This document shows positions 1 to 7,071 of a stretch of DNA of 11,744 nucleotides, one piece after another. The DNA lies in assembly GCA_046091285.1 (NCBI GenBank), contig JBJTBH010000023.1, forward strand, positions 1 to 11,744, read 5' to 3'. Both the position numbers and the translations under genes were made by a program. A model generated the notes under the pieces. It saw only the letters and a list, made by a program, of their open reading frames with translations. It was not told the DNA's origin and made no database searches. Position 1 is the stretch's first letter. Every line of letters starts with the position of its first letter. Origin of the DNA: CAIXOZ01 sp046091285. Its GTDB lineage: Bacteria; Cyanobacteriota; Cyanobacteriia; PCC-6307; Cyanobiaceae.

Positions 1-380
1 CGATCAGGGAGCCCCAACGGGGCAAAACGCCTGAAATCGAGCGTTCTGAGCCGCTGATTCGCTGACAACCAGCCCGATCAGAGCGTGGTTAGCTCTCAAC
101 GGGAAAAAACGCGCCTGCTCAGGCGGTTTTTCCGCAAACTCCTAAGTCCTCGTCTTCGTTCTCAGGGGTGCTGAGGGTCGCTGAATCGGTCACGTGGACG
201 GGTCGCCTGGTCCCATTTTCGCCTCTGACACTGGCTAAGGGTTCCTCGCGAAGTTATGCGGTTTCTGCATCGATCCTGAGGGTGGACGACGACCCTGTCC
301 GCCGTTGCTCAGGTCCCTGGAGCGTCCTCACCACCCATCCCTGGCCTTCGGAACGGCTGCGGGAAGCCTGAACTGACTTC
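1..380. other. Non-coding left edge
   Basis: I see no convincing gene here. Short open frames exist on both strands but have no recognisable domain or start signal. A small hairpin (GCCCC, AAC loop, GGGGC) lies at 11-23. It has no T-run on its downstream side on either strand, so I do not call it a terminator. The clear element is the bidirectional terminator at 102-133, listed separately. Three frames are open from base 1 and stop within about 63 bases, so the 3' tail of a plus-strand gene beyond the left edge is possible but not supported. Confidence 0.5.
102..133. terminator. Bidirectional intrinsic terminator
   Basis: A GC core, CGCCT (112-116) pairing with AGGCG (121-125) around the loop GCTC, is flanked by an A-run on the left (104-109) and a T-run on the right (127-131). 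The flanks pair with each other through GGAAAAA and TTTTTCC, leaving a small bulge. Read on the plus strand the hairpin is followed by TTTTT; on the minus strand it is followed by TTTTTT. It can therefore end minus-strand transcripts coming from the tRNA-Ser and small-ORF side, and any plus-strand transcript entering from the left. Confidence 0.8.
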
Positions 381-548
381 TCAGGTCTGCTTCGCCCAGA
401 TCCGCTCCAGGGACTGCCTGACGTGTTCTGTTCGTGATCGGCTGGCCAGCTTGTGCCTGCGGATCAGGGAGCACAGTCGCCAGACCTTGTGACCGGCAGC
501 CACAGCAAACACCGCCCAGGGCACCAGCGTCCACAGGGGGTGGTTCAT
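381..548 (-). CDS. Probable small single-pass membrane protein (55 aa)
   Basis: This is a hypothetical protein that I cannot assign to a named family. Starting from the ATG at 548 gives 55 residues beginning MNHPLWTLVPWAVFAVAAGH. Residues 4-19 form one hydrophobic helix rich in W, V and A. The remaining 35 residues are basic and look helical (WRLCSLIRRHKL, then RQSLERIWAKQT), with R and K just after the membrane segment, which would favour a cytoplasmic C-terminus. Third codon positions are mostly G or C, as in the neighbouring real genes. The frame extends upstream to 608 but the added 20 residues are polar and arginine-rich, so I chose the inner ATG; only a weak CAGG precedes it. It lies 223 bp downstream of tRNA-Ser on the same strand. 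It may be a conserved small picocyanobacterial protein or a chance open frame. Confidence 0.5.
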   Translation of the reverse strand: MNHPLWTLVPWAVFAVAAGHKVWRLCSLIRRHKLASRSRTEHVRQSLERIWAKQT

Positions 549-771
549 CGCCTGGTCAACGCCCACCGCACGGTCCCGGTCAAGGGGCTGAAATCCACGG
601 CGCCGCAAGGACGTTCGCGATCGGCAGGTCTCCCGCTGTCCCCCGGGATGCTCGCAAGGATGGATGCACGACCTGTTGGACGTCGGGGTGCCGTCTGGCT
701 CCCGCGATCAGGTCACTGACATGTCGTCTCAGGTGTTCGGAAGCCTTGATGCTTCTTTGACCCTGTTTCAA

Positions 772-860
772 CGGAGAGGGAGGGATTCGAACCCTCGACA
801 GAAGTTGCCTCCTGTAACTCCTTAGCAGGGAGCCGCTTTCAACCACTCAGCCACCTCTCC
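772..860 (-). tRNA. tRNA-Ser (anticodon GCU)
   Basis: Read on the minus strand, GGAGAGG at the 5' end (854-860) pairs with CCTCTCC (773-779), followed by discriminator G at 772. The D-arm contains GCTGAGTGG. The anticodon arm is GCTCC, loop CTGCTAA, GGAGT, giving anticodon GCT, which reads AGC and AGU. A long variable arm (ACAGGAG and CTTCTGT pairing) marks a class II tRNA, and the T-arm has the standard GGTTCGAATCC core. The total is 89 nt. The 3' CCA is not encoded; TTG follows the discriminator. The gene begins 18 nt after the alr stop codon, so it is either co-transcribed with prfA-alr and processed, or served by a promoter inside alr that I cannot identify. Confidence 0.97.
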
Positions 861-878
861 AGCGGCTCAGACAGCGTA

Positions 879-2078
879 TCAGCTCAACGGCCCGTTGGCA
901 TCCCTGTGCAGCACCCTGGGCAGGCGGTGCTTGAAGCCGCAGAGGATTTCCCACGGGATCGTCTGGCACGGCACGCTCCAGTCCTCCGGTGTGATCCGCG
1001 CCTCGCCGTCCTGGCCCAGCAGGGTGACCACCGAGCCCACCTCCAGGCCGGGGATGTCGGTGGCATCGAGCACCAGCTGGTCCATGGTGATCGCTCCCAC
1101 CTGCGGGATCGCTCGCCCCTGATGCAGCACCCGCAGCTGACCCGAGAGCAGCCTGGGCACCCCATCGGCATACCCGATCGCCACCACCGCCAGACGGCTC
1201 GGCCGCGCGGTGCGGAAGCGTTGCCCATAACTCACGCCCACCCCTGCCGGCACATCCCGCAGCAGGGTCACCCGGGCCCGTACCGCCATCGCTGGTGTCA
1301 ACGCCACGGCCTCCGCCAGATGGGCTGCAGGGGCATGCCCGTACAGCGCCAGCCCCACCCGCACCAGGTCGTGATGGTGGTCGCGGCTACGCAACGTGCC
1401 GGCGGAATTGGCCAGGTGGGTGAGACCACGCGGCAGCGCCTGCTCCTGCAGCGCCTGCAGCACCGTCTGGAACCGCTGCTGCTGCAGGGCCGTCAGGCCA
1501 TCGTCCTCGCTCGGGGCCAGATCAGCACAGGCCAGATGCGAATACACCCCCGCCAGCTCCACCGCCTCCAGCCCCTGCAAGGCTGCCACCATCCGCGGCC
1601 CCTCCTGCCAGTCGGCTCCGAGCCGGGCCATGCCGGTGTCGAGCTTCAGATGCACGCGCATCCGAGTGCCGCTGCCGCTCGCCAGGTTCTGGCACAGCAG
1701 CGCCTCTCGCATCGTGCTGATCGTGGGCATCAGCGTCCATTGCAGGCAGGCCCGCAGCTCCTCCGCCTGCGTGAGATTGCCCAGCACCAGCACCGGATCG
1801 GTGATCCCCGCCTGACGCAGCTGCAGTCCTTCGCTCAGGGTGGCCACCCCGAAGCTGGTGGCTCCTCCGGCCTGGGCGGCCCGGGCCACCGGCACCGCGC
1901 CATGGCCATAGCCATCGGCCTTCACCACCGCCATCAGGGCAGTCTGTGCACCCAGATGGCGACACAGGGCCCGCGCATTCGCTTCGATCGCCCACGGGTC
2001 CACTTCCACCCAGGCCCGCTGCCGCGGTGGTGTGGCGGCCCTAGCATCCGTGACCGGCGGTGGGCTGAAAGGTTGCAT
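879..2078 (-). CDS. alr: Alanine racemase (EC 5.1.1.1)
   Basis: This PLP enzyme interconverts L- and D-alanine, supplying D-Ala for peptidoglycan. In the 399-residue form chosen here the PLP lysine lies in VVKADGYGHGA (K53). HLKLDTGMARLG follows at 143-154, then GVYSHLACAD, HLANSAGT, VRVGLALYG, the second catalytic base in GVSYGQRF (Y284), and GAITMDQLVLD in the C-terminal beta domain. All parts of the fold type III barrel plus beta domain are present. The ATG at 2078 has GGGAG upstream, though with long spacing. A longer 431-residue form would start at 2174, where ATG overlaps the prfA stop as ATGA. That start is attractive for coupling but adds 32 polar residues that the family does not need. 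The protein is usually 360-400 residues, so I prefer 2078. Confidence 0.95.
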   Translation of the reverse strand: MQPFSPPPVTDARAATPPRQRAWVEVDPWAIEANARALCRHLGAQTALMAVVKADGYGHGAVPVARAAQAGGATSFGVATLSEGLQLRQAGITDPVLVLGNLTQAEELRACLQWTLMPTISTMREALLCQNLASGSGTRMRVHLKLDTGMARLGADWQEGPRMVAALQGLEAVELAGVYSHLACADLAPSEDDGLTALQQQRFQTVLQALQEQALPRGLTHLANSAGTLRSRDHHHDLVRVGLALYGHAPAAHLAEAVALTPAMAVRARVTLLRDVPAGVGVSYGQRFRTARPSRLAVVAIGYADGVPRLLSGQLRVLHQGRAIPQVGAITMDQLVLDATDIPGLEVGSVVTLLGQDGEARITPEDWSVPCQTIPWEILCGFKHRLPRVLHRDANGPLS

Positions 2079-2170
2079 GGCCTGGATTATCTCCCGGCCA
2101 GCCACCACGGCCGCTTCTCGCTGGGCCGCCTGATCGGATGGCTGCGGCCAGCCCTGGGGCCCGGCCGCTG

Positions 2171-3268
2171 TCATTGGCTGGCCCTGGCCGCCAGCTCCTC
2201 CAGCAGTCGGTTCTGTTCGGCGGCGATGCAGGCGCCGATCAGATCACTCAGCTGCCCGTCAAGCACAGGCTCAAGCGAGAAATTACGTCCGAGGCGATGG
2301 TCGGTGGTGCGGTTGTCCTTGTAGTTGTAGGTGCGGATCTTCTCGCTGCGATCACCGCTACCCACTTGGGATTTGCGTTCCTGACGCTCCCTGGCGGCGG
2401 CCTCCGCCAGCTGGCGTTCATAGAGCTTGGCCCGCAGAATCTCCAGCGCCCGTTCACGGTTCTGCAGCTGCGAACGCTCCTGCGTGCAGAACACCCGGAT
2501 GCCGCTCGGCTTGTGGAACAGATCCACCGCCGTTTCCACCTTGTTCACGTTCTGGCCGCCGGCGCCGCCGGAGCGGGCGGTGCTGATCTCCAGGTCGCCC
2601 GGATCGATCTGCACCTCCACCGGGTCGGCCTCCGGCATCACCGCCACCGTGGCCGTGGAGGTATGCACCCGCCCCTGGGATTCGGTGGCCGGCACCCGCT
2701 GCACCCGATGCACGCCGGCCTCGAATTTCAGCTGGCTGTAAACGCTGTCACCGCGGATCGAAAGGATCAGCTCGCGGTAGCCGCCCAGATCGGCCTCCGA
2801 TGCGCTGACCGGCTGCACCTGCCAACCCACGCTCTGGGCATAACGCTCATACATCCGGGCCAGATCACCGGCCCAGAGGCAGGCCTCATCCCCTCCGGTG
2901 CCGGCGCGGATCTCCAGCATCACGCTGCGTTGATCGCGGGGGTCCCGGGGCAGCAGGGCCAGGGTCAGACGCTGCTCCAGGGGACCGCGTTCCGCTTCCA
3001 GCGTTTCGAGTTCCTCCGTGGCCAGGAGGATCAGATCCTGGTCGTCGCGGTGATCGCGCAACAGTTGTCGGGCGCTGCGTTCCTCCTCCTCCAGCTGCCT
3101 CAGACGCATGTAGTCATGCACGATCGGCTCCAGCCGTGAGCGTTCGCGGGCGATCGACTCCAGCTGCACCGGATCGGAAGCCACCGCAGGGTCGGCCAGC
3201 TGCCGTTCCAGGGTGGCGAAGGTGCGGCAGGACGTCTCTAGCTGCTCGATCAGAAAGGGGTCGGGCAT
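2171..3268 (-). CDS. prfA: Peptide chain release factor 1 (RF1)
   Basis: RF1 recognises UAA and UAG stop codons in the ribosomal A site and triggers peptide release. The protein of 365 residues matches the usual family length. The N-terminal helical domain covers about residues 1-100. The RF1-specific codon-reading tripeptide PAT is at 193-195 (RVPATESQGR); RF2 would have SPF there. The catalytic GGQ is at 237-239 (GGAGGQNVNKVETAV), which is the site methylated by PrmC on glutamine. I chose the ATG at 3268. An upstream start at 3319 in the same frame would lie inside the terminator hairpin of rpmE and give 17 non-family residues. The start codon is preceded by eight C residues and has no Shine-Dalgarno site. 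The stop overlaps a possible alr start. Confidence 0.97.
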   Translation of the reverse strand: MPDPFLIEQLETSCRTFATLERQLADPAVASDPVQLESIARERSRLEPIVHDYMRLRQLEEEERSARQLLRDHRDDQDLILLATEELETLEAERGPLEQRLTLALLPRDPRDQRSVMLEIRAGTGGDEACLWAGDLARMYERYAQSVGWQVQPVSASEADLGGYRELILSIRGDSVYSQLKFEAGVHRVQRVPATESQGRVHTSTATVAVMPEADPVEVQIDPGDLEISTARSGGAGGQNVNKVETAVDLFHKPSGIRVFCTQERSQLQNRERALEILRAKLYERQLAEAAARERQERKSQVGSGDRSEKIRTYNYKDNRTTDHRLGRNFSLEPVLDGQLSDLIGACIAAEQNRLLEELAARASQ

Positions 3269-3294
3269 GGGGGGGGCAGCAGGTGACCAGACAG

Positions 3295-3325
3295 CAAAAA
3301 GCCGGATGCACAGCGGCATCCGGCT
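3295..3325 (-). terminator. Intrinsic terminator after rpmE, just upstream of prfA
   Basis: Read on the minus strand, AGCCGGATGC pairs perfectly over 10 bp with GCATCCGGCT around a 6-nt loop (CGCTGT), followed by a T-run and GCTG. The last T of the stem pairs with the first A, so four unpaired T follow. This is a textbook intrinsic terminator 41 nt downstream of the rpmE stop. Its T-run ends only 27 nt before the prfA ATG, which leaves no room for a promoter between them. prfA must therefore depend on read-through or on a promoter upstream of the hairpin. Confidence 0.88.
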
Positions 3326-3366
3326 CTGATGATCCAGGAAGGACGGTGAATCCAGGACCGAAGCGA

Positions 3367-3618
3367 TCAGGCCTTGTCCGCGCTGGCGGCGTCGCTCGCG
3401 GTGCTGCTGGCGCTGCTCATGCCGTACTTGCGCATGAAACGATCCACTCGGCCCTCGGTGTCGAGGATCTTCTGGGTTCCCGTGTAGAAGGGGTGATTGC
3501 CACTCCAGACATCCACATGGATCTCCGGTTGGGTGGAGCCGGTGGTCATCACCACCTCTCCGTTGCAGATCACCTTGGCCTCGGGATACCAGGTGGGATG
3601 GATGTCGGCCTTGGGCAT
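3367..3618 (-). CDS. rpmE: 50S ribosomal protein L31 (zinc-free form)
   Basis: L31 bridges the large and small subunits at the central protuberance. The 83 residues carry the family core: HPTWYPEAKVICNGEVV, GSTQPEIHVDVWSG, NHPFYTGTQKILDTEGRVDR. The zinc-type family has four cysteines (CXC near 16-18 and CXXC near 37-40). Here only C18 remains, and the second pair is replaced by WSGN at 38-41, so this copy should not bind zinc. Cyanobacterial L31 is typically of this kind. The C-terminal 16 residues are a low-complexity Ser/Ala tail. The gene is the last of the ribosomal run before the terminator at 3295-3325. The leader is pyrimidine-rich (CTTCTTTCC) with no Shine-Dalgarno site. Confidence 0.96.
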   Translation of the reverse strand: MPKADIHPTWYPEAKVICNGEVVMTTGSTQPEIHVDVWSGNHPFYTGTQKILDTEGRVDRFMRKYGMSSASSTASDAASADKA

Positions 3619-3666
3619 GACGGAAAGAAGCTGCAGGACAGCAACGGAAACGAATGGACGCGAGGC

Positions 3667-3685
3667 GATCGAAACGGGTTCGATC
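3667..3685 (-). repeat. Hairpin overlapping the rpsI stop codon
   Basis: GATCGAA (3667-3673) and TTCGATC (3679-3685) form a perfect 7-bp inverted repeat around a 5-nt loop. The 5' arm on the mRNA begins within the rpsI TGA codon. No T-run follows, so it is not an intrinsic terminator. It may protect the 3' end of the upstream message or mark a processing site; that role is inferred. Confidence 0.45.
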
Positions 3686-4091
3686 AGCGCTTGGAGAACT
3701 GGGGAGCCTTACGGGCTTTTTTGAGGCCGTACTTGCGACGCTCCTTGGCCCGCGGGTCGCGGCTCAGGTGACCCTCGGTCTTCAGGGGCTTGCGGTTGTC
3801 GGGGGACAGATCGCAGAGGGCACGGGCGGCACCCTGTTTGATCGCATCCGCCTGGCCGGTGAGGCCGCCACCGCGGACGTTGACCAGCAGGTCGTACTCG
3901 GTGCTCAGGCCGAGGGTCTTCAGGGGAGCCTTGACCGCCGCCAGATAGACGGGATTGTAGTTCAGATAGTTGTCGCCAGGGCGGCCGTTGATGGTCACCA
4001 CACCGGTGCCGGGGACGACACGCACACGGGCGACGGCGGTCTTACGACGACCGGTGCCCCAGTAAACGACGCGGTTGGTTGCGGTGCTCAT
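3684..4091 (-). CDS. rpsI: 30S ribosomal protein S9
   Basis: S9 binds the head of the 30S subunit, and its C-terminal tail reaches the P-site tRNA. The protein has 135 residues. It carries the family start VVYWGTGRRKTAVARVR, the central GGGLTGQADAIKQGAARAL, and the basic C-terminus KYGLKKARKAPQFSKR ending in the invariant KR that contacts tRNA. The ATG at 4091 overlaps the rplM stop as ATGA, so translation is probably coupled and the two proteins would be made in equal amounts. This rplM-rpsI pairing is nearly universal in bacteria. The stop codon is part of a 7-bp hairpin. Confidence 0.98.
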   Translation of the reverse strand: MSTATNRVVYWGTGRRKTAVARVRVVPGTGVVTINGRPGDNYLNYNPVYLAAVKAPLKTLGLSTEYDLLVNVRGGGLTGQADAIKQGAARALCDLSPDNRKPLKTEGHLSRDPRAKERRKYGLKKARKAPQFSKR

Positions 4092-4540
4092 TGGGCGGCG
4101 GTGGCGGGATCGAGGGCGAGAACCTGGGGACGCTGGGCGGCGTGGGGATGCTCAGCACCCTTGTACACCTTCAGCTTGCGGAACAGCTGGCGGCCGAGGG
4201 CGTTATGGGGAAGCATGCCCTTGATCGCCTTTTCGACGATCCGTTCGGGCAGGCGGGCCTGCAGGTGGGCGAAGGTTTCGGTCTTCATGCCACCGGGACG
4301 GCCGGAATGGCGGCGATACACCTTGTCGGTCGACTTGGTGCCGCTCACCTTGATCTTGTCGGCGTTGATCACGACGACGAAATCACCGGTGTCGAGGTGG
4401 GGGGCGTAGCAGGGCTTGTTCTTGCCGCGCAGCACCTGGGCCACCTCGCTGGCGAGACGACCGAGGGTCTGATTCTCAGCGTCCACCAGGTACCACTGGC
4501 GGTCGAGGGAATCGAGGGAGGGCAGAGGAGTCTTGTTCAT
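4088..4540 (-). CDS. rplM: 50S ribosomal protein L13
   Basis: L13 is an early-assembly protein of the large subunit. The 150 residues include WYLVDAENQTLGRLASEVA near the start, the central HLDTGDFVVVINADKIKVSG, and the long signature GRPGGMKTETFAHLQARLPE followed by IVEKAIKGMLPHNALGRQLF at 101-120. The tail KVYKGAEHPHAAQRP is typical. The open frame continues far upstream to 5017, overlapping truA, but only the ATG at 4540 gives the family N-terminus and length. The leader (CGGCCTGCCGGTGCG) has no Shine-Dalgarno site. A 199-bp gap separates it from truA. Its last bases overlap the rpsI start. Confidence 0.97.
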   Translation of the reverse strand: MNKTPLPSLDSLDRQWYLVDAENQTLGRLASEVAQVLRGKNKPCYAPHLDTGDFVVVINADKIKVSGTKSTDKVYRRHSGRPGGMKTETFAHLQARLPERIVEKAIKGMLPHNALGRQLFRKLKVYKGAEHPHAAQRPQVLALDPATAAQ

Positions 4541-4567
4541 CGCACCGGCAGGCCGGATCAGAGAGGG

Positions 4568-4583
4568 CCCATCCGGGGATGGG
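4568..4583 (-). repeat. Short hairpin in the truA-rplM gap
   Basis: CCCATC (4568-4573) pairs with GATGGG (4578-4583) around a CGGG loop, giving a GC-rich 6-bp stem 28 bp upstream of the rplM ATG. It has no T-run. It could be part of an L13 leader structure, but nothing else supports that. Confidence 0.35.
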
Positions 4584-4739
4584 GCAGGACTGGGTTTCAG
4601 GGACCCTACAACGGCGTGGTGACGCACCCGCAGGGCGGGACGACGGGCGCTGACGTGGGAAACCTGTCGCAGGAAGGGGCTGTCCGGGTCCCGGAATCCT
4701 TCGGCGGCGTCGGGCTCTGGAGGCTTCCGGACTGGAAGG

Positions 4740-5585
4740 TCAGAGGCGGGGCGGCTCCGGGGGCGGGTCCGGCAGTACCAGTTGATACCGCGGTTGACAA
4801 TCGTACCAGACGTGCTCTGGGAACACCGCGCGCGGGTAGCCCACCCGCAGCAGGCACAGCCCCTGGGGTGGTGCCGCTTCCTTGACCGCGTGCCGGCGTC
4901 GCTGGCGCCAGCGATCCTCAAACGCCTCCAGCTCCAGCTGTCCCTCGGCCACGGCCACCAGCTGGCCGACCACCAGGCGCACCATCCCGTAAAGGAAGCC
5001 GCTGGCCTGCAGCTCAATTCGGATCAGGTCGCCATCCCGTTCCACCTGCACCTCCTGGAGGGTCGTGCGCGAATGGGAGCGGCTGCTGCCCGCCCGCTCG
5101 AAGGCGGCGAAATCGTGATGGCCGAGCATCCCCTCCAGCGCTTCGGCCATCAGCGCCTCATCCAGGCGGCGTCGGTAGCGATGCCAGCTCCACGGCGCCA
5201 GGAACAGATTCGGGGTGCGGCCGTTATGAATCGTGTAGCGGTAACGCCGGTAGGTGGCACTGAAGCAGGCGTGCCAGTCCGATGGAACCGGCCTGGAGGC
5301 CAGCACCCGGATCGTGGACGGCAGGCGACCGTTCAGGGCCGCGCTCCAGCGTTCCGCCGGGATCGGACCGGCCACATCAACATGGACCACCTGGCCGGAG
5401 GCGTGGACACCGCTGTCGGTGCGGCCCGCCGCCACGGCCCGGCCGGGACCGCCGGGGTCGAGGGTGGCGATCGCCGTCTCCAGGGTCTCCTGAACGCTGG
5501 GATCACGTGGCTGGCGCTGCCAGCCACAGAAAGCGGAGCCCTCGTACTGGATGCAGCGCGCGATCCGACGGATCTGCTCAGGCAT
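4740..5585 (-). CDS. truA: tRNA pseudouridine synthase A
   Basis: TruA converts uridines 38-40 in the anticodon stem-loop of many tRNAs to pseudouridine. From the ATG at 5585 it has 281 residues. The start has the family pattern CIQYEGSAFCGWQRQP. The catalytic aspartate lies in AGRTDSGVHASGQ (D57). Further family blocks are LNGRLPSTIRVL, FSATYRRYRYTIHNG, HHDFAAFERAGS and SGFLYGMVRLVVGQL. The proline-rich C-terminus (DPPPEPPRL) is a short lineage-specific tail. A GTG sits one codon upstream at 5588, so the exact start could differ by one residue. It lies 72 nt downstream of rplQ. The linkage rplQ-truA-rplM-rpsI is also known from Bacillota, which supports the assignment. Confidence 0.96.
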   Translation of the reverse strand: MPEQIRRIARCIQYEGSAFCGWQRQPRDPSVQETLETAIATLDPGGPGRAVAAGRTDSGVHASGQVVHVDVAGPIPAERWSAALNGRLPSTIRVLASRPVPSDWHACFSATYRRYRYTIHNGRTPNLFLAPWSWHRYRRRLDEALMAEALEGMLGHHDFAAFERAGSSRSHSRTTLQEVQVERDGDLIRIELQASGFLYGMVRLVVGQLVAVAEGQLELEAFEDRWRQRRRHAVKEAAPPQGLCLLRVGYPRAVFPEHVWYDCQPRYQLVLPDPPPEPPRL

Positions 5586-5657
5586 CACGGACGGGGGCTC
5601 CGCAGCGGTGAAGGGTGGAGTGGGACGATCGTCGATCGTTGGATCCGGAGCGGGGGG

Positions 5658-6008
5658 TCAGACCAGCTCGATGATCGCCATCTCGGCATTGTCGCCGCGA
5701 CGGGGCACGGTGCGGATGATGCGGGTGTAGCCGCCGTTGCGGTCGCCGTAACGATCCTGGGCCTTGTCGAACAGGGCATGCACCAGCTGCTTGTCGAAGA
5801 TGTAGCCGATGGCGCGACGACGGGCGGCGAGGGTGCCTTCCTTGGCCAGGGTGATCATGCGCTCGGCTTCTGAACGCAGGGCCTTGGCGCGGGCTTTGGT
5901 GGTGGTCACCCGACCCTCACGGATCAGCTGGGTGGTCAGGGACCGCAGCATCGCTTTGCGTTGGTCGGCGGGGCGTCCCAGCAGGGGGACTCGGCACTGG
6001 TGGCGCAT
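5658..6008 (-). CDS. rplQ: 50S ribosomal protein L17
   Basis: L17 lies at the base of the large subunit near the exit tunnel. The 116 residues begin with the family signature MRHQCRVPLLGRPADQRKAM and continue LRSLTTQLIREGRVTTTKAR with ALRSEAERMITLAKEG. The C-terminus has YTRIIRTVPRRGDNAEMAII, as expected. The ATG at 6008 is fixed by the near-invariant N-terminus. Its leader reads CTGATCCCTCACC immediately before ATG, nearly the same as the rpsE leader, with no Shine-Dalgarno site. It follows rpoA by 76 nt, the normal alpha-operon order. Confidence 0.98.
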   Translation of the reverse strand: MRHQCRVPLLGRPADQRKAMLRSLTTQLIREGRVTTTKARAKALRSEAERMITLAKEGTLAARRRAIGYIFDKQLVHALFDKAQDRYGDRNGGYTRIIRTVPRRGDNAEMAIIELV

Positions 6009-6084
6009 GGTGAGGGATCAGGCTGCGGAGAAACGGATGTCGGACAGTCGGGGAGGGACCACGAAAGGGCCCGGGACCCGTGGA

Positions 6085-7023
6085 TCAGGGCGTGGTGCGG
6101 CTCTGGGGCAGCGAGATGCCGATGCGCTCCAGGGCCTCGATCACCTCATCGGCTGATTTCGAACCGAAGTTCTTGATCTCGAGCAGGTCTTCATAGCTGA
6201 AGCCCATCAGATCAGACACGGAGTTGACCTGAGCCCGCTTGAGGCAGTTGTAGGCCCGGACCGACAGGTTCAGCTCCTCCAGGGGGATCTGGGCCTCGGC
6301 GGAGGGCTCCGGCTCCAGGCCGGGCTCATCCACCATGGTCAGGGTGGCCAGGGGCTGGAAGAGGGTGATCAGCTGATTGGCCGCCTGGGCCATGGCGTCG
6401 TCGGGGGTGACGGAACCATCGGTCTGGATCTCCAGGCGCAGGCGCTCGCGGGCCGAACCGCCTTCACCCACGGCGGTTTCATCCACCGTGTAGTTGACCC
6501 GACGCACGGGCAGGAACACCGCATCGAACTGCAGCAGGTCGATGGCGGAGGTGTCCTCGTTGTGGCGGTCCACCGGGCGGTAGCCGATGCCCCGCTCCAC
6601 GTGCACTTCCATCTCCAGGCTGTGGCCGTCGGCCACCGTGGCGATCGTGCGGTCGCCGTCGATCACCTGCACCTGCGACGAGAACTGCAGGTCGGCGGCG
6701 GTGACCGTGGCCGGACCGTTGGCGACCAGGCGTCCGATCTCCAGCTCGCGGCTGCGGCTGTTGACCGAGACCTCCTTGCAGTTCAGCAGGATGTCGAGGA
6801 CGTCCTCGCGCACCCCGGGGATGGTGGCGTATTCATGGTTGACGCCGGCGATCCGCACGGCGGTGATGGCGCTGCCCTCAAGGCCACCCATCAGGACGCG
6901 ACGCAGGGCGTTGCCCAGGGTGATGGCCTGGCCCCGGTCCAGGGGACCGATGACGAAGACGCCGGTCTGGGAGCGATCATCGGCAATCTGATGCTCGACC
7001 CGATCAATCTGGTATTGCAACAC
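6085..7023 (-). CDS. rpoA: RNA polymerase alpha subunit
   Basis: The alpha dimer is the scaffold for RNA polymerase assembly and contacts UP elements and activators. The start is a GTG at 7023 and gives 312 residues, the usual cyanobacterial length, with N-terminus (M)LQYQIDRVEHQIADDRSQTG. An upstream in-frame TTG at 7113 would add 30 unrelated residues and overlap rpsK. The N-terminal dimerisation domain (1 to about 230) includes GQAITLGNALRRVLMGGLEG and GVREDVLDILLNCKE. An acidic linker (DEPGLEPEPSAEAQ) leads to the C-terminal domain, LNLSVRAYNCLKRA then LLEIKNFGSKSADEV. R256 and N259 match the DNA-contacting R265 and N268 of E. coli. Two perfect hairpins separate it from rpsK. Confidence 0.98.
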   Translation of the reverse strand: MLQYQIDRVEHQIADDRSQTGVFVIGPLDRGQAITLGNALRRVLMGGLEGSAITAVRIAGVNHEYATIPGVREDVLDILLNCKEVSVNSRSRELEIGRLVANGPATVTAADLQFSSQVQVIDGDRTIATVADGHSLEMEVHVERGIGYRPVDRHNEDTSAIDLLQFDAVFLPVRRVNYTVDETAVGEGGSARERLRLEIQTDGSVTPDDAMAQAANQLITLFQPLATLTMVDEPGLEPEPSAEAQIPLEELNLSVRAYNCLKRAQVNSVSDLMGFSYEDLLEIKNFGSKSADEVIEALERIGISLPQSRTTP

Positions 7024-7048
7024 GGTCTGGAAGCTCGGAAGGGAAGGT

Positions 7049-7067
7049 GGTGTCCCGCTGGGACACC
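7049..7067 (-). repeat. Perfect 8-bp hairpin in the rpsK-rpoA gap (second of two)
   Basis: GGTGTCCC (7049-7056) pairs with GGGACACC (7060-7067) around a 3-nt loop. On the mRNA it follows directly after the hairpin that contains the rpsK stop codon and ends 25 nt before the rpoA GTG. No T-run follows, so termination is unlikely. It may affect message processing or rpoA initiation. Confidence 0.6.
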
Positions 7068-7071
7068 TCTG

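Noticed and set aside
11..23. GCCCC/GGGGC hairpin near the left edge as a terminator
   Set aside because: The adjacent run is A on the plus strand, and on the minus strand the T-run precedes rather than follows the stem. Intrinsic termination is not supported.
580..846. Minus-strand frame of 88 codons (and plus-strand frames at 434-760 and 453-719)
   Set aside because: The minus-strand frame runs through tRNA-Ser. The plus-strand frames lie antisense to the small membrane-protein candidate and have no coding character.
906..2324. A 472-codon plus-strand open frame antisense to alr and the end of prfA
   Set aside because: It is an artefact of GC-rich codon use on the opposite strand. Its translation is overloaded with H, Q, R and G and has no domain, whereas the minus strand has every alanine racemase motif. 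Similar long shadows at 2138-3139 and 4782-5873 (plus) were rejected on the same grounds.
5619..5635. ACGATCG/CGATCGT palindrome in the rplQ-truA gap as a terminator
   Set aside because: The loop would be a single base or the stem only 5 bp, and no T-run follows. Probably a CGATCG-type palindrome common in cyanobacterial DNA.
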